64,000 nt of DNA from Roseiarcus sp963742305 (lineage in GTDB: Bacteria; Pseudomonadota; Alphaproteobacteria; Rhizobiales; Beijerinckiaceae), in NCBI GenBank assembly GCA_963742305.1, contig CAVULN010000036.1, forward strand, positions 1 through 64,000, written 5' to 3'. The position numbers and the translations under genes were made by a program. The notes under the pieces are model-generated. The model was not told the DNA's origin. It made no database searches and saw nothing but the letters and a program-made list of their open reading frames with translations. Below, piece by piece: positions 27,999 through 35,947 of the stretch (position 1 is its first letter; every line of letters starts with the position of its first letter).

Positions 27999-28088
27999 GG
28001 GCGATGATCCGCGTCGGCGCGGCGATATTGGCGCAACGGTCAGATAGCGCCTTTTATTCAGGCCAATAATGGGCTATCCTTGGAATAG

Positions 28089-28111
28089 ATTATTTCATTC
28101 TGCGGAATAAT
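28089..28111. promoter_or_regulatory. Candidate LysR binding site (ATTATT-N11-AATAAT)
   Basis: A perfect 6-bp inverted repeat spaced by 11 bases lies just before the LysR start at 28113 and in the intergenic space with the divergent flavoprotein gene. The T-N11-A spacing is the classic LysR box, so the regulator probably binds here to control itself and its neighbour. Confidence 0.5.
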
Positions 28112-28112
28112 C

Positions 28113-29021
28113 ATGGACCGCCTCGAAGCCATGTCCCTTCTGGTCGCGGTCGCCGAGGCGGGCAGCCTGTCGGGCGCGGGCCGCAAGCTTCGCGTGCCGC
28201 TGCCGACAGTGAGCCGCAAGATTTCCGAGCTCGAAGCGCATCTCGGTACGCGGCTCCTGACCCGCTCGACCCGCAAGCTGGCGCTGACCGAGCGGGGCGC
28301 GGCCTATGTCGCGGCGGCGAAGCGCATCCTCGAGGAGGTGAGCGAGGCCGAGTCCGCCGCCTCCGGGGAGCATGCCTCGCCGCGAGGCGATCTCGTCATC
28401 ACGGCGCCGGTCGTCTTCGGCCGGCTGCATGTTCTGCCTGTGATCGCCGACTTTCTTAAGCGATGGCCCGAGATCAACGTGCGGCTTGTCCTCTCCGACC
28501 GCAATCTGCACCTCATCGACGACCGCATCGACATCGCGGTGCGCATCGGCGCGCTTGCCGACAGCGCGCTCGTTTCAACGCGCGTCGGCGCGGTGCGGCG
28601 TGTGGTGTGCGGCAGCCCCGCCTATTTCGCGGAACACGGCGCGCCGAAGAGGCCGCAAGACCTCGCCGCTCTGAACGCCGTGACGTTCGACCAGCTTTCG
28701 TCTTCGGAGCATTGGACCTTCCGAGATCCGAAGTCGAAGCGCGCTATCCGCGTGGCCATGCGCTCGCGCCTCGCCGTCAACACCGCGGAAGCCGCGGTCG
28801 ACGGCGCGGCGGCCGGTCTTGGCGTGACGCGGGTCTTGTCCTATCAGGTCGCGGAAGCCGCGGCGGAGGGCCGGATCGAGATCGTGCTCGCCGGATATGA
28901 GCCCGAACCTTCGCCGGTCAATCTGATCCACGCGGGGCAGGGGCTGACGCCGCTGAAAGTGCGGATGGCGCTGGATTTCGCCGCGCCGCGATTGCGGGCG
29001 CGGCTGGCTTACCGCGTATGA
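28113..29021 (+). CDS. LysR-family transcriptional regulator
   Basis: A 302-residue regulator with an N-terminal HTH (MDRLEAMSLLVAVAEAGSLS, then LPTVSRKISELEAHLGTRLL) and a substrate-binding domain of the DmlR/AaeR-like branch (GDLVITAPVVFGRLHVLPVI, LVLSDRNLHLIDDRIDIAVR, AAAGLGVTRVLSYQVAEA). It is divergent from the flavoprotein gene and most likely controls it. The ligand is unknown. Confidence 0.88.
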   Translation: MDRLEAMSLLVAVAEAGSLSGAGRKLRVPLPTVSRKISELEAHLGTRLLTRSTRKLALTERGAAYVAAAKRILEEVSEAESAASGEHASPRGDLVITAPVVFGRLHVLPVIADFLKRWPEINVRLVLSDRNLHLIDDRIDIAVRIGALADSALVSTRVGAVRRVVCGSPAYFAEHGAPKRPQDLAALNAVTFDQLSSSEHWTFRDPKSKRAIRVAMRSRLAVNTAEAAVDGAAAGLGVTRVLSYQVAEAAAEGRIEIVLAGYEPEPSPVNLIHAGQGLTPLKVRMALDFAAPRLRARLAYRV

Positions 29022-29054
29022 TCCTCGACGGCGGCCGCGTGGGAGCTGGCAGCG

Positions 29055-29471
29055 TCAGCGAAAAGGGTTCACCAACTTGACGCCAGAGCCCGCAAAGTCG
29101 GCGAGATTCCGGGTCGCCAGCGTGAGGTCGTTGACCAGAGCAATGGCGGCGATTTGCTTGTCGAGGGCATGGTTTGGATCAGGAACTCGCAGATAGCCCC
29201 AGATTTGCGCGGCGTCCGCGTCGAAGGGAAGGATGCGTTCGGCGAACAATTCGACCACAGTGGCCAGCCAGATCTCGAGACGCCGCGCCTGGTCGGCGTC
29301 GCCACGGCGATGGATGAGCTCGACACCACGGCGCAATTCGCCGATTGAAATGGCGGAGAGAAACACCGGCTCCCCTGAGGCCGCGACGGTCTCGAAGAAA
29401 GCGGCGACTCCGCGATTGGCCTTGTCGCCCTTCCTCGCCTCGCTGACGACATTCGTGTCAATCAAATACAT
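29055..29471 (-). CDS. FitB/VapC-type PIN-domain toxin
   Basis: A 138-residue PIN-domain ribonuclease toxin. Acidic residues of the active site are in YLIDTNVVSEARKG, AISIGELRRGVEL, HALDKQIAAIALVNDL and LATRNLADFAGSG. The ATG at 29471 lies inside the end of the antitoxin gene (14-bp overlap), a typical coupled arrangement. The antitoxin is encoded directly upstream but has a frameshift in this sequence. Confidence 0.88.
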   Translation of the reverse strand: MYLIDTNVVSEARKGDKANRGVAAFFETVAASGEPVFLSAISIGELRRGVELIHRRGDADQARRLEIWLATVVELFAERILPFDADAAQIWGYLRVPDPNHALDKQIAAIALVNDLTLATRNLADFAGSGVKLVNPFR

Positions 29472-29695
29472 GGGGAGAGCGATCGGCCAAGTCGATCCGC
29501 TCGAAATCCGCATCGCGGCCGACTGCAGGCATTGACGCCAGAACCTCGGCAAACGCGCGCCGGCGCGGACGCGCGAGAGCCGCCTTGAGAATTGCGCGAT
29601 GTTCCGCTTCCGCGCTCCGGCCGCGCGCTCCGGCCCGCTCTTTCAGCGCCCGGACGATCTCCGCTTCGAACTCCGCGGACCAGCAGATCGGGCAT
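29458..29695 (-). CDS. FitA-type antitoxin, frameshifted
   Basis: Ribbon-helix-helix antitoxin of about 78 residues, easily missed because the frame is broken. From ATG 29695 (AGGA site upstream) the sequence reads MPDLLVRGV. One extra base near 29669 then changes frame, and the following frame gives EAEIVRALKERAGARGRSAE, AEHRAILKAALARPRRRAFA and finally DRSPHVFD with the stop at 29458. This is the FitA pattern from start to end. It should neutralise the PIN toxin and repress the shared promoter. Confidence 0.8.
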
Positions 29696-29717
29696 ATCCT
29701 GCAACTCCAAAGAATAC

Positions 29718-29732
29718 GCTATCAATGATAGC
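29718..29732. promoter_or_regulatory. Inverted repeat, probable FitAB operator
   Basis: GCTATCAATGATAGC, a perfect 7-bp inverted repeat around one central base, 23 bp upstream of the antitoxin start. It extends with mismatches to about 29715-29735. FitAB and VapBC complexes bind such palindromes at their own promoter, so autoregulation is likely. Confidence 0.62.
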
Positions 29733-29927
29733 ATATTGTCGGACGCGGCGCCAAGACAGGATATGCTTCCGCGCTGGCCCCGCAGGGGCAAAACGCGCGA
29801 ATCGCGAGGGTGGAACTAAACCGGGTCGGAAATGACTGAAAACATTGAGGGGCGCCGGTAAAATTACCGCTAGGCCGAACGCCGCCTGCCCGCCTCGAGC
29901 GCAGTCTCGGCCGGCCCGCCGCGCCCC

Positions 29928-32927
29928 CTATTGCGCCGCCTGGATGTTGGGGAAGGCGATCTCGATCAGCGTGCCCTGCTCGCGGCGGCTCTTGATCGAA
30001 AATTCGGCCTTGTTCGCTTCGACCAGCGCCTTGGTCAGCGGCAGGCCGAGACCGGCCCCGCCCTTGGCGCCCGCCTGGCCCACCTGGCTGAACGGCGTCA
30101 GCGCGAGGCCCACCTCGTTCTCGTTCATGCCGACGCCGGTGTCGCGGACCCGGATCACCGCCTGACCGGCGGAGTCGACGGCGGTCGAGACGATCACCTG
30201 CCCGCCGGGCTCGTTGAACTTCACCGCGTTCGACATCAGGTTCAGCATGATCTGCCTGAGCGAGCGCTCGTCCACCATCACGCGGGGCAGACGGTCGTGA
30301 AGCGAGACGCGCACGATGACGCGCTCGCGCGCGGCCTGGGGCTGCATCAGCGACACGCATTCGCGAATGACGCTGTTGGCGTCGACGGACGCGAAAGCGA
30401 GTTCGAGCTTGCCGGCTTCGATCTTGCTCAAGTCGAGGAGGTCGTCAGCAAGGCTCATCACATGGCTGCCGGATGCGTGAATGTCCTTGAGATAGTCCTT
30501 GTAGCGCTCGTTGCCGACCGGGCCGAAGCGCTCCTCCAGCATCACTTCGGCAAACCCTAAGATGGCGTGCAGGGGCGTGCGGATCTCATGGCTGACCTGG
30601 GCCAGAAAATCGGTCTTGGCGGCGCTGGCGGCCTCGGCGGCGTCGCGGGCGGCGGCGAGGCGCCGCTCGATCTCCCGCTCGCGGCTGAGATCGCGGGCGA
30701 GCGCGCAAAATTCCGGGGCCTCGGCGGGGCCGACGCGCATGAGCGTGAGCGCCAACGGAATCGAGGCGCCGTCGCGATCGCGTCCGACGACCTGAAGCGG
30801 ACGAAAGGCCGCTTCGACGTCGCCGCCGTGGCTTAAGGATTCGAGCCTGGCGGTGGTCTCGGGGTGGCTCTGGGGGCTAAGCAGCATCAGCAGGCTCTCG
30901 CCCGCGATCTCGTTTTGACGGTAGCCGAACAGGCGCTCGGCGGGAGCGTTCAGGGACAGGATCCGGCCAGCCGGATCGAGCGTGACCGCGCCGTCGGCCG
31001 CGCGATCGAGCATCGCCTGGAGGTCGTGCGTCAAACCGCCCAGCGCCGGCGCCTCGGCGCCGGCGGCGCCGAGCCTCGTCCTCAGTTCCGCCTGAGCCGG
31101 CCGGCGCAGCGCGATCAGCGTCGCCGGCGCGCCATCCCAGCCGATCGCTTGCGCATGGCCGTCGACGGACAGGACTTGCCCGTCCGCCCTCATGATCGCG
31201 ACCGCGCCCAGGCCCGCCTCCTCGGCTGACGCCGCTTGCGGCTCGCGGTCGCGGAACATCGTCGTGAGCGCGTTCGCCGCCTGAAATTCAGCGAAATCGC
31301 GATAGCCGAGGAGATCGACCAGCGTCCGGTTGGCGTAAAGCGCATGGCCCTCGCGCACGACGAGGAGGCCGGAGGGCAGGCGGTCCAGAATGGCGCAGGC
31401 GTTGCGCTGAACCTCATCGGCGCCGGCGCCGTGGGTTGGATCGGGCTCGCCTTCGCGATTCCCGGGCTCGTCGGCGCGGGGGGCGGTTCCGGGATCCCGG
31501 GCGCCGTCCGCGCCACCAGTCTCGTCCGGGTGATCCTCGCGCGAAGCCGGCGCGCGGCCGACCAGGGCGCGCGCGATTTCCCGGAAAGCGTCGCGCTCGC
31601 TTCGCGAGAGCTCGACGCTCTCGGCGGGGACGCCGAGCGCCGCCTCGCGGGCCAGCGCCTCGAGCGCGCCGGGGCGGATCGGGACGATATTGGACGCCAC
31701 GACCGGCGTCGTCGGATGGCGCAGGACATAGATCTCGGCGGTGCGTTCGGGCGGCGTCTGCCCCGGAGGCTCGGCGAGGTCGGACCGCGCGGTCTCCTCC
31801 GCCCCGGCCGCGCTTGCCTCGGGCGGCGGCGCGGGGGATTGGCTTGCCTCCGCCTCGAGGAGACCCTCGGGCGCCGGCGTGGAAGCGGGGGTATCCGCCG
31901 GCGCCGATTCGAGATTGGGCGCGATCGGCGCCCCGCCGCTTTCGCGCGCCTCCGCCTCAGCTTCGAGGCCGCAGCGTTCGGGCGGATGCGCGGATTCGAA
32001 TCCCGCGGTCTCCGCCGGCCGGGCGTCCTCGGCTTGCCCAGCCGCGAGCGCGCCGGCAGATGCGCCGGCGGCCTCGATCTCCTCACCCAGCACGCCGAAG
32101 CCGCGATAGCCCAGAAGTTCGCGATGACGGCCGAATATCGGTGCGGCCGAAAGCGTGACCAGCCGCCGGCGGCGGCCATCCGGGAGCGGCCATGCGACCG
32201 TGACGCCAGAGAAAGTCCGGCCCTGCCCAAGCGCGCGCATGAGTTCGTCGCCATCCATTCCGACGCGACGGATGAGCGCTTCGACCGGCTCGCCCGGGCG
32301 GGGCGCGTTGGCGCCGACCGCGGCGGCGAGCGCAGGATGATCAGCGCCAAACCGGCGCTCCGCGTCGATCGTCCACAGGAAGCGCGAATTCGGCCGCGGC
32401 GTTCCGCCTGGATCCGGCGGCGTCGAATCCAGCGCTTGCGGCGCCCTGCCGCCCGGGTCGGGCGCGAACGGCTCGGCGCCCGCGCGACCCAGAGCGGGAA
32501 TCGACGCCAGAAGCCAGCTTGCCCCGTCCGCCGCGCCGGCGCGAAGGCAGCGCAAATTGACGCTTCCCCGCCGGCCGGCGGCGTCAAGACGGATGCGCTC
32601 GAGACGCGCCTCTCCGATGGGAAGCGTCGCGGCCAGGCGCTTGAGTCGCCGCGCCGAAGGGCCTTCGCCGCGCAGCAGGCGAGCCTCGAGCGCCGCACGG
32701 TCCCTGGCCCCGAACAAGGCCAGCGCGGCCGGGCTCGCGCGCACGACAAGGCCTGGCGGGAACAGGATCGCAAGCCGGGCGTCGTCGCTCAGCCACTCGC
32801 GCGGCAGGTCGTTGAGGTCGAGGGCCGCGGCGGCTTCGTCGCGCGAGGGGCGCTCGAGTTCGGCGGCGGACGATGGCGGCCAGTGGGTCAAAGTCGGCGC
32901 TCTTGAATGGAGTCCAAATCGGCGCAA
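29928..32927 (-). CDS. PAS-domain hybrid-type sensor histidine kinase (no receiver)
   Basis: A 999-residue cytoplasmic sensor kinase with no signal peptide or obvious membrane helix. From the N-terminus it has PAS-like segments, a long Ala/Pro/Glu-rich linker (about residues 270-400), another PAS-like region near 530-620, and a clear PAS at about 640-760 (LSLNAPAERLFGYRQNEIAG). HisKA follows with the phospho-histidine in SHEIRTPLHAILGF (about 780), then HATPase_c with N-box LMSNAVKFNEP, G1 DTGVGM and G2 GGAGLGL. No receiver domain is present and no response regulator gene is adjacent. The architecture resembles PdhS/PleC-type cell-cycle kinases of Rhizobiales, but that is only a suggestion. 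Confidence 0.85.
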   Translation of the reverse strand: MRRFGLHSRAPTLTHWPPSSAAELERPSRDEAAAALDLNDLPREWLSDDARLAILFPPGLVVRASPAALALFGARDRAALEARLLRGEGPSARRLKRLAATLPIGEARLERIRLDAAGRRGSVNLRCLRAGAADGASWLLASIPALGRAGAEPFAPDPGGRAPQALDSTPPDPGGTPRPNSRFLWTIDAERRFGADHPALAAAVGANAPRPGEPVEALIRRVGMDGDELMRALGQGRTFSGVTVAWPLPDGRRRRLVTLSAAPIFGRHRELLGYRGFGVLGEEIEAAGASAGALAAGQAEDARPAETAGFESAHPPERCGLEAEAEARESGGAPIAPNLESAPADTPASTPAPEGLLEAEASQSPAPPPEASAAGAEETARSDLAEPPGQTPPERTAEIYVLRHPTTPVVASNIVPIRPGALEALAREAALGVPAESVELSRSERDAFREIARALVGRAPASREDHPDETGGADGARDPGTAPRADEPGNREGEPDPTHGAGADEVQRNACAILDRLPSGLLVVREGHALYANRTLVDLLGYRDFAEFQAANALTTMFRDREPQAASAEEAGLGAVAIMRADGQVLSVDGHAQAIGWDGAPATLIALRRPAQAELRTRLGAAGAEAPALGGLTHDLQAMLDRAADGAVTLDPAGRILSLNAPAERLFGYRQNEIAGESLLMLLSPQSHPETTARLESLSHGGDVEAAFRPLQVVGRDRDGASIPLALTLMRVGPAEAPEFCALARDLSREREIERRLAAARDAAEAASAAKTDFLAQVSHEIRTPLHAILGFAEVMLEERFGPVGNERYKDYLKDIHASGSHVMSLADDLLDLSKIEAGKLELAFASVDANSVIRECVSLMQPQAARERVIVRVSLHDRLPRVMVDERSLRQIMLNLMSNAVKFNEPGGQVIVSTAVDSAGQAVIRVRDTGVGMNENEVGLALTPFSQVGQAGAKGGAGLGLPLTKALVEANKAEFSIKSRREQGTLIEIAFPNIQAAQ

Positions 32928-33012
32928 GCGGACGTATCGACGATTCGGGCTTTATCGTTAGCGAAAGCTTAACGCGGCGATCGAAATTTCACCACGGCGC
33001 CGGGGGCGGCAA

Positions 33013-33085
33013 TTGCGAGCAAGGTTAAAATTTATGGGCGTCGCGAGAAATTTATGTTGCACTGCAGCAAAAATGCGGCTATAGA
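33013..33085 (+). promoter_or_regulatory. Phasin promoter with TTGC/GCAA inverted repeats
   Basis: A sigma-70-like promoter: TTGCAC (33057-33062), 17-bp spacer, TATAGA (33080-33085), 52 bp before the phasin start. The -35 overlaps TTGCACTGCAGCAA (33057-33070), and a second TTGCGAGCAA is at 33013-33022. PHB regulators of the PhaR family bind TGC/GCA-rich inverted repeats at phasin promoters, so these are candidate PhaR operators. Confidence 0.55.
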
Positions 33086-33136
33086 GGCTTCGAGACAGCG
33101 GGCGCCGATTCGCAGCCGCCGCCGAAAGGGAAAAGG

Positions 33137-33499
33137 ATGTCCACTTCGCCGTTCGAGGTCCCCAATGAGTTGCGCGATTTCGCCGAGCGCAGCGTCGATC
33201 AGGCGCGCAAGGCGTTCGAGGGCTTTCTGACGGTCGCGCAGCGCGCGAGCGGCGTCCTTGGCGAAGCCGCGAAGACATCGCCCGGCGCGAAATCGGTCAG
33301 TTCGCATGTGCTCGCCTACACCGAGCGCAACGTGAACGCGGCGTTCGACCTGGCCGAGAAGCTCGTCAGGGCGAAGGACCCGCAGGAAGCCCTGGCGCTT
33401 CAGAGCGAGTACCTGAAAACCCAGCTTGCGGCGTTGCAGGAGCAGACGAAGGAGCTCGCCTCCGTCGTCCAGAAGAGCCTGACGCCCGGCTCGAGCTGA
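33137..33499 (+). CDS. Phasin
   Basis: A 120-residue phasin, an amphipathic helical protein that coats polyhydroxyalkanoate granules. The core reads PNELRDFAERSVDQARKAFE, then AYTERNVNAAFDLAEKLVRA and the family signature LALQSEYLKTQLAALQEQTK. It has no signal peptide. A GGGAAAAGG site precedes the ATG. A second phasin gene follows 81 bp downstream. Confidence 0.92.
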   Translation: MSTSPFEVPNELRDFAERSVDQARKAFEGFLTVAQRASGVLGEAAKTSPGAKSVSSHVLAYTERNVNAAFDLAEKLVRAKDPQEALALQSEYLKTQLAALQEQTKELASVVQKSLTPGSS

Positions 33500-33580
33500 C
33501 GCGAAGCCGCCGTTTCCGCCGCAAGGCGATCGTTAACCCCTCCGTTCAATCGTCAACGCCAAACCATCGAGGTCTGAACA

Positions 33581-34117
33581 ATGGCTCAAGCCCAAAAGAA
33601 AGGCCGCCGCATCGCCATCGCGGCCAAGAGAAGCGCCCCCGCCCGGGCGGTTTCCGCCCCCGCTCCGGTGGAGGCCAGTCTCGAGGCCGCCTTGCCGGAG
33701 GCGGCAAGACTCGCCGCGCCGGTCACCGAGATCCAGCAGAGCTTCCGCAGCGCGCTCGAAAAGAGCGTGGCCGAGTCCCGCGCGGTCTTCGCGAGGGCCA
33801 AGACCGCGGCGGATGAAACGGCGAGCGCGTTCGAACTGAGCTTCGCGGCCGTCAAGGACGGCGCGCTCGCGGTCAACGCCAGGGCCCTCGAATCGCTGCG
33901 CGCCAACGCCGACGCCAATTTCGATTTCTTCAAGGCGGTCTGGGCGGCCAAATCGCTCTCCGACGTCGTCACGCTTCAGGCCGAGTTCGCCCGCAAGCAG
34001 GTCGAGACGATGACCAGCCAGACCAAGGACCTCGGGGCGCTGACCCAGAAGACGGTTGTCGACGCGGTCGAGCCGATCCGGGAACAAGTGGCGAAGTCGT
34101 TCAGGATCGCCGTCTGA
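33581..34117 (+). CDS. Phasin with basic Ala/Pro-rich N-terminus
   Basis: A 178-residue phasin. The first 45 residues are basic and Ala/Pro-rich (KKGRRIAIAAKRSAPARAV), resembling DNA-binding tails of PhaM/histone-like phasins. The phasin core follows with AVNARALESLRANADANFDF and the signature DVVTLQAEFARKQVETMTSQ. It is downstream of the first phasin, and a rho-independent terminator follows. Confidence 0.88.
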   Translation: MAQAQKKGRRIAIAAKRSAPARAVSAPAPVEASLEAALPEAARLAAPVTEIQQSFRSALEKSVAESRAVFARAKTAADETASAFELSFAAVKDGALAVNARALESLRANADANFDFFKAVWAAKSLSDVVTLQAEFARKQVETMTSQTKDLGALTQKTVVDAVEPIREQVAKSFRIAV

Positions 34118-34168
34118 TCCTGGTTTTCGCCCTTTGGCGGCGCTGCTCCTCCCTCGCGCCGCCAAGCA

Positions 34169-34203
34169 GACGCCGTCCGCAGTTGCGGGCGGCGTCTTTA
34201 TTT
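34169..34203 (+). terminator. Rho-independent terminator after the phasin genes
   Basis: A 12-bp stem (GACGCCGTCCGC/GCGGGCGGCGTC, one wobble pair) with an AGTT loop at 34169-34196, followed by TTTATTT. It ends the two-phasin unit, 52 bp after the second stop. Confidence 0.85.
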
Positions 34204-34290
34204 CTGCGAAGGGCGCCGGACGCGCTCGCAAGCCGCGAGCCTCTTGCGCCCATGTCCCGTTGACACTAGTTTCCCACGCGCCCGGGTTAA

Positions 34291-34367
34291 GCCGCCATAG
34301 CTCAGATGGTTAGAGCGCTAGATTGTGGATCTAGAGGTCCCCCGTTCGATCCGGGGTGGCGGTACCA
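34291..34367 (+). tRNA. tRNA-His (anticodon GTG)
   Basis: Cloverleaf with acceptor GCCGCCA/TGGCGGT, D-loop AGCTCAGATGGTTAGAGC, anticodon stem CTAGA/TCTAG around TTGTGGA (anticodon GTG), T-arm CCCCGTTCGATCCGGGG, and encoded CCA at 34365-34367. The discriminator base is A rather than the C usual for bacterial tRNA-His, matching the known alphaproteobacterial exception. No integrated element is seen next to it. Confidence 0.95.
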
Positions 34368-34505
34368 TCGCCATCGATAAATCCAACCATGCGGCCGGTT
34401 GAGGCGCCCCCCGAGGGCCTGTCGATCGAGACCCGACAGGACAAGGCGCAGCGTTGCTCCGCAGGAACATGCGGCGGCTGCGCTGCTTGAAACGGGATTG
34501 TGTCC

Positions 34506-35945
34506 ATGGCCGCCACGCCGCTTGCCGCGCGAACCTTCGACATGGCGGACCAGATGCGCTTCGCCGAGGTCTCCGGCGACCGCAACCCGATGCATCTCGA
34601 CGCCGTCGCCGCGCGCCGCACCCCGGCCGGCGCGCCAGCCGTGCATGGCGTCCACCTCATGCTCTGGGCTTTGGATGTCCTGGCGCGGACGGGCGCCGGG
34701 CAGAAGCCGGTCCGCCGCCTGACCGCCCGCTTCAAGCGCTTCGTCGCGGTCGGGGAACCGGTGACGATCGCGGCGGCGAAGCAAACCGAGGCCAGCGTCT
34801 GGCTCGATCTGGCGGTCGCGGGGCTCGCTTCGGCGCAGATCGCCGTCGACTTCGGCGATCCTGGTCCCGCCCCTGAGCCGCTGTCCGGCGAGGCCCTGCC
34901 GGTCCCGGCGGCGCCGCAGGATCTCGCCTTCGATGAGATGGAGACGCTCGCCGGCAGGCTCGCCTTCGCGACGGCGCCCAGGGCGGTCGCGGCGCTCTTT
35001 CCCGCGGCCTCTGGCTGGCTCGGAGAGCGCCGGGTGGCCGCGCTCGCGGCCACGACCCTCATGGTCGGCATGGTCTGCCCGGGGCTGCACTCGATGTTCA
35101 GCAGCCTGACGGTGGACGCCTGCGAGGAGCCGGCGCCCCAGGATTGTCTCGGCTTCCGGGTCATCAGGACAGACCCGCGCTTCCGCAGCGTGCGCGCAAG
35201 CGTCGCGGGCGGCGGATGGTCCGGCGTGGTCGAGAGCTTCGCCCGCCTGCCGCCGGTCAAGCAGGCCTCTACGCGCGCGCTTCTCGGCGCGGTCGCCCCT
35301 TCCGGGTTCGCGGGCGCGTTTGCGCTGGTCGTCGGCGGCTCGCGGGGCTTAGGCGAGCTGACCGCCAAGCTGCTGGCGGCGGGCGGCGCCAGGGTCGTCG
35401 TCGCCTACCGTGTCGGAGCGGGCGAAGCCGAGGCGGTCGCAAACGACATCCGCGCCGCCGGCGGGGCCTGCGACACGCTCGCCTATGACGCGAGCCTGCC
35501 CGCCGGGCCGCAGCTCGCCCGGCTCGACGCCAAGCCGACGCACGCCTACTATTTCGCCACGCCTTCGATCTTCAAGGCGCAGTCGGCCCTGTTCGCGCGC
35601 GAGCGGCTGAACGCGTTCCTCGACGTCTATGTGGACGGGTTCCACGATCTGGCGCAGGCGCTGCGCGCCGGGCGCTCCGATATTTCGCTGTTCTATCCCT
35701 CGTCGGTCTATGTCGCCGAGCGGCCGCGCGGCATGATCGAATACGCGATGGCGAAAGCGGCCGGCGAAACCCTTTGCGCCGAGATGAACGCCGCATGGGC
35801 GCCGGCGCACGTCACGGTCGAGCGGCTGCCCCGGCTGCTCACCGATCAGACGGCCCAGGTCACCGAGACCAGGCTCCCTTCTCCCGTCGACTGCCTCGTT
35901 CCGGCGGTGCGGGAGACGCAATCCTGGCCACGGGCCGCGACGTAA
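34506..35945 (+). CDS. MaoC-like hydratase / short-chain dehydrogenase fusion protein
   Basis: A 479-residue fusion. Residues 1-115 form a MaoC-type hot-dog domain with the hydratase-like motif SGDRNPMHLD and HGVHLMLWALDVLA. Residues about 120-255 look like a second hot-dog segment (MVCPGLHSMFSSLTVD). Residues about 265-475 form an SDR domain with LVVGGSRGLGELTAKLLAAG (nucleotide loop), a serine in FYPSSVYV and the catalytic YAMAK. Hydratase and ketoreductase in one chain would fit hydroxyacyl-thioester chemistry. The start could be GTG 34500 or ATG 34506. The substrate and pathway are unknown; it stands alone, convergent with the antiporter gene. Confidence 0.78.
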   Translation: MAATPLAARTFDMADQMRFAEVSGDRNPMHLDAVAARRTPAGAPAVHGVHLMLWALDVLARTGAGQKPVRRLTARFKRFVAVGEPVTIAAAKQTEASVWLDLAVAGLASAQIAVDFGDPGPAPEPLSGEALPVPAAPQDLAFDEMETLAGRLAFATAPRAVAALFPAASGWLGERRVAALAATTLMVGMVCPGLHSMFSSLTVDACEEPAPQDCLGFRVIRTDPRFRSVRASVAGGGWSGVVESFARLPPVKQASTRALLGAVAPSGFAGAFALVVGGSRGLGELTAKLLAAGGARVVVAYRVGAGEAEAVANDIRAAGGACDTLAYDASLPAGPQLARLDAKPTHAYYFATPSIFKAQSALFARERLNAFLDVYVDGFHDLAQALRAGRSDISLFYPSSVYVAERPRGMIEYAMAKAAGETLCAEMNAAWAPAHVTVERLPRLLTDQTAQVTETRLPSPVDCLVPAVRETQSWPRAAT

Positions 35946-35947
35946 GC

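Noticed and set aside
25730..28036. A 768-residue minus-strand open frame opposite boxB
   Set aside because: It covers the boxB gene in antisense and contains no conserved domain; the plus-strand BoxB is unmistakable.
29856..29869. CGGTAA-AA-TTACCG palindrome after the kinase gene as a terminator
   Set aside because: The stem is short and no T-run follows; too weak to call.
34141..34290. Tyrosine- or element-type insertion site at tRNA-His
   Set aside because: No integrase, no direct repeat of the tRNA end and ordinary genes on both sides.
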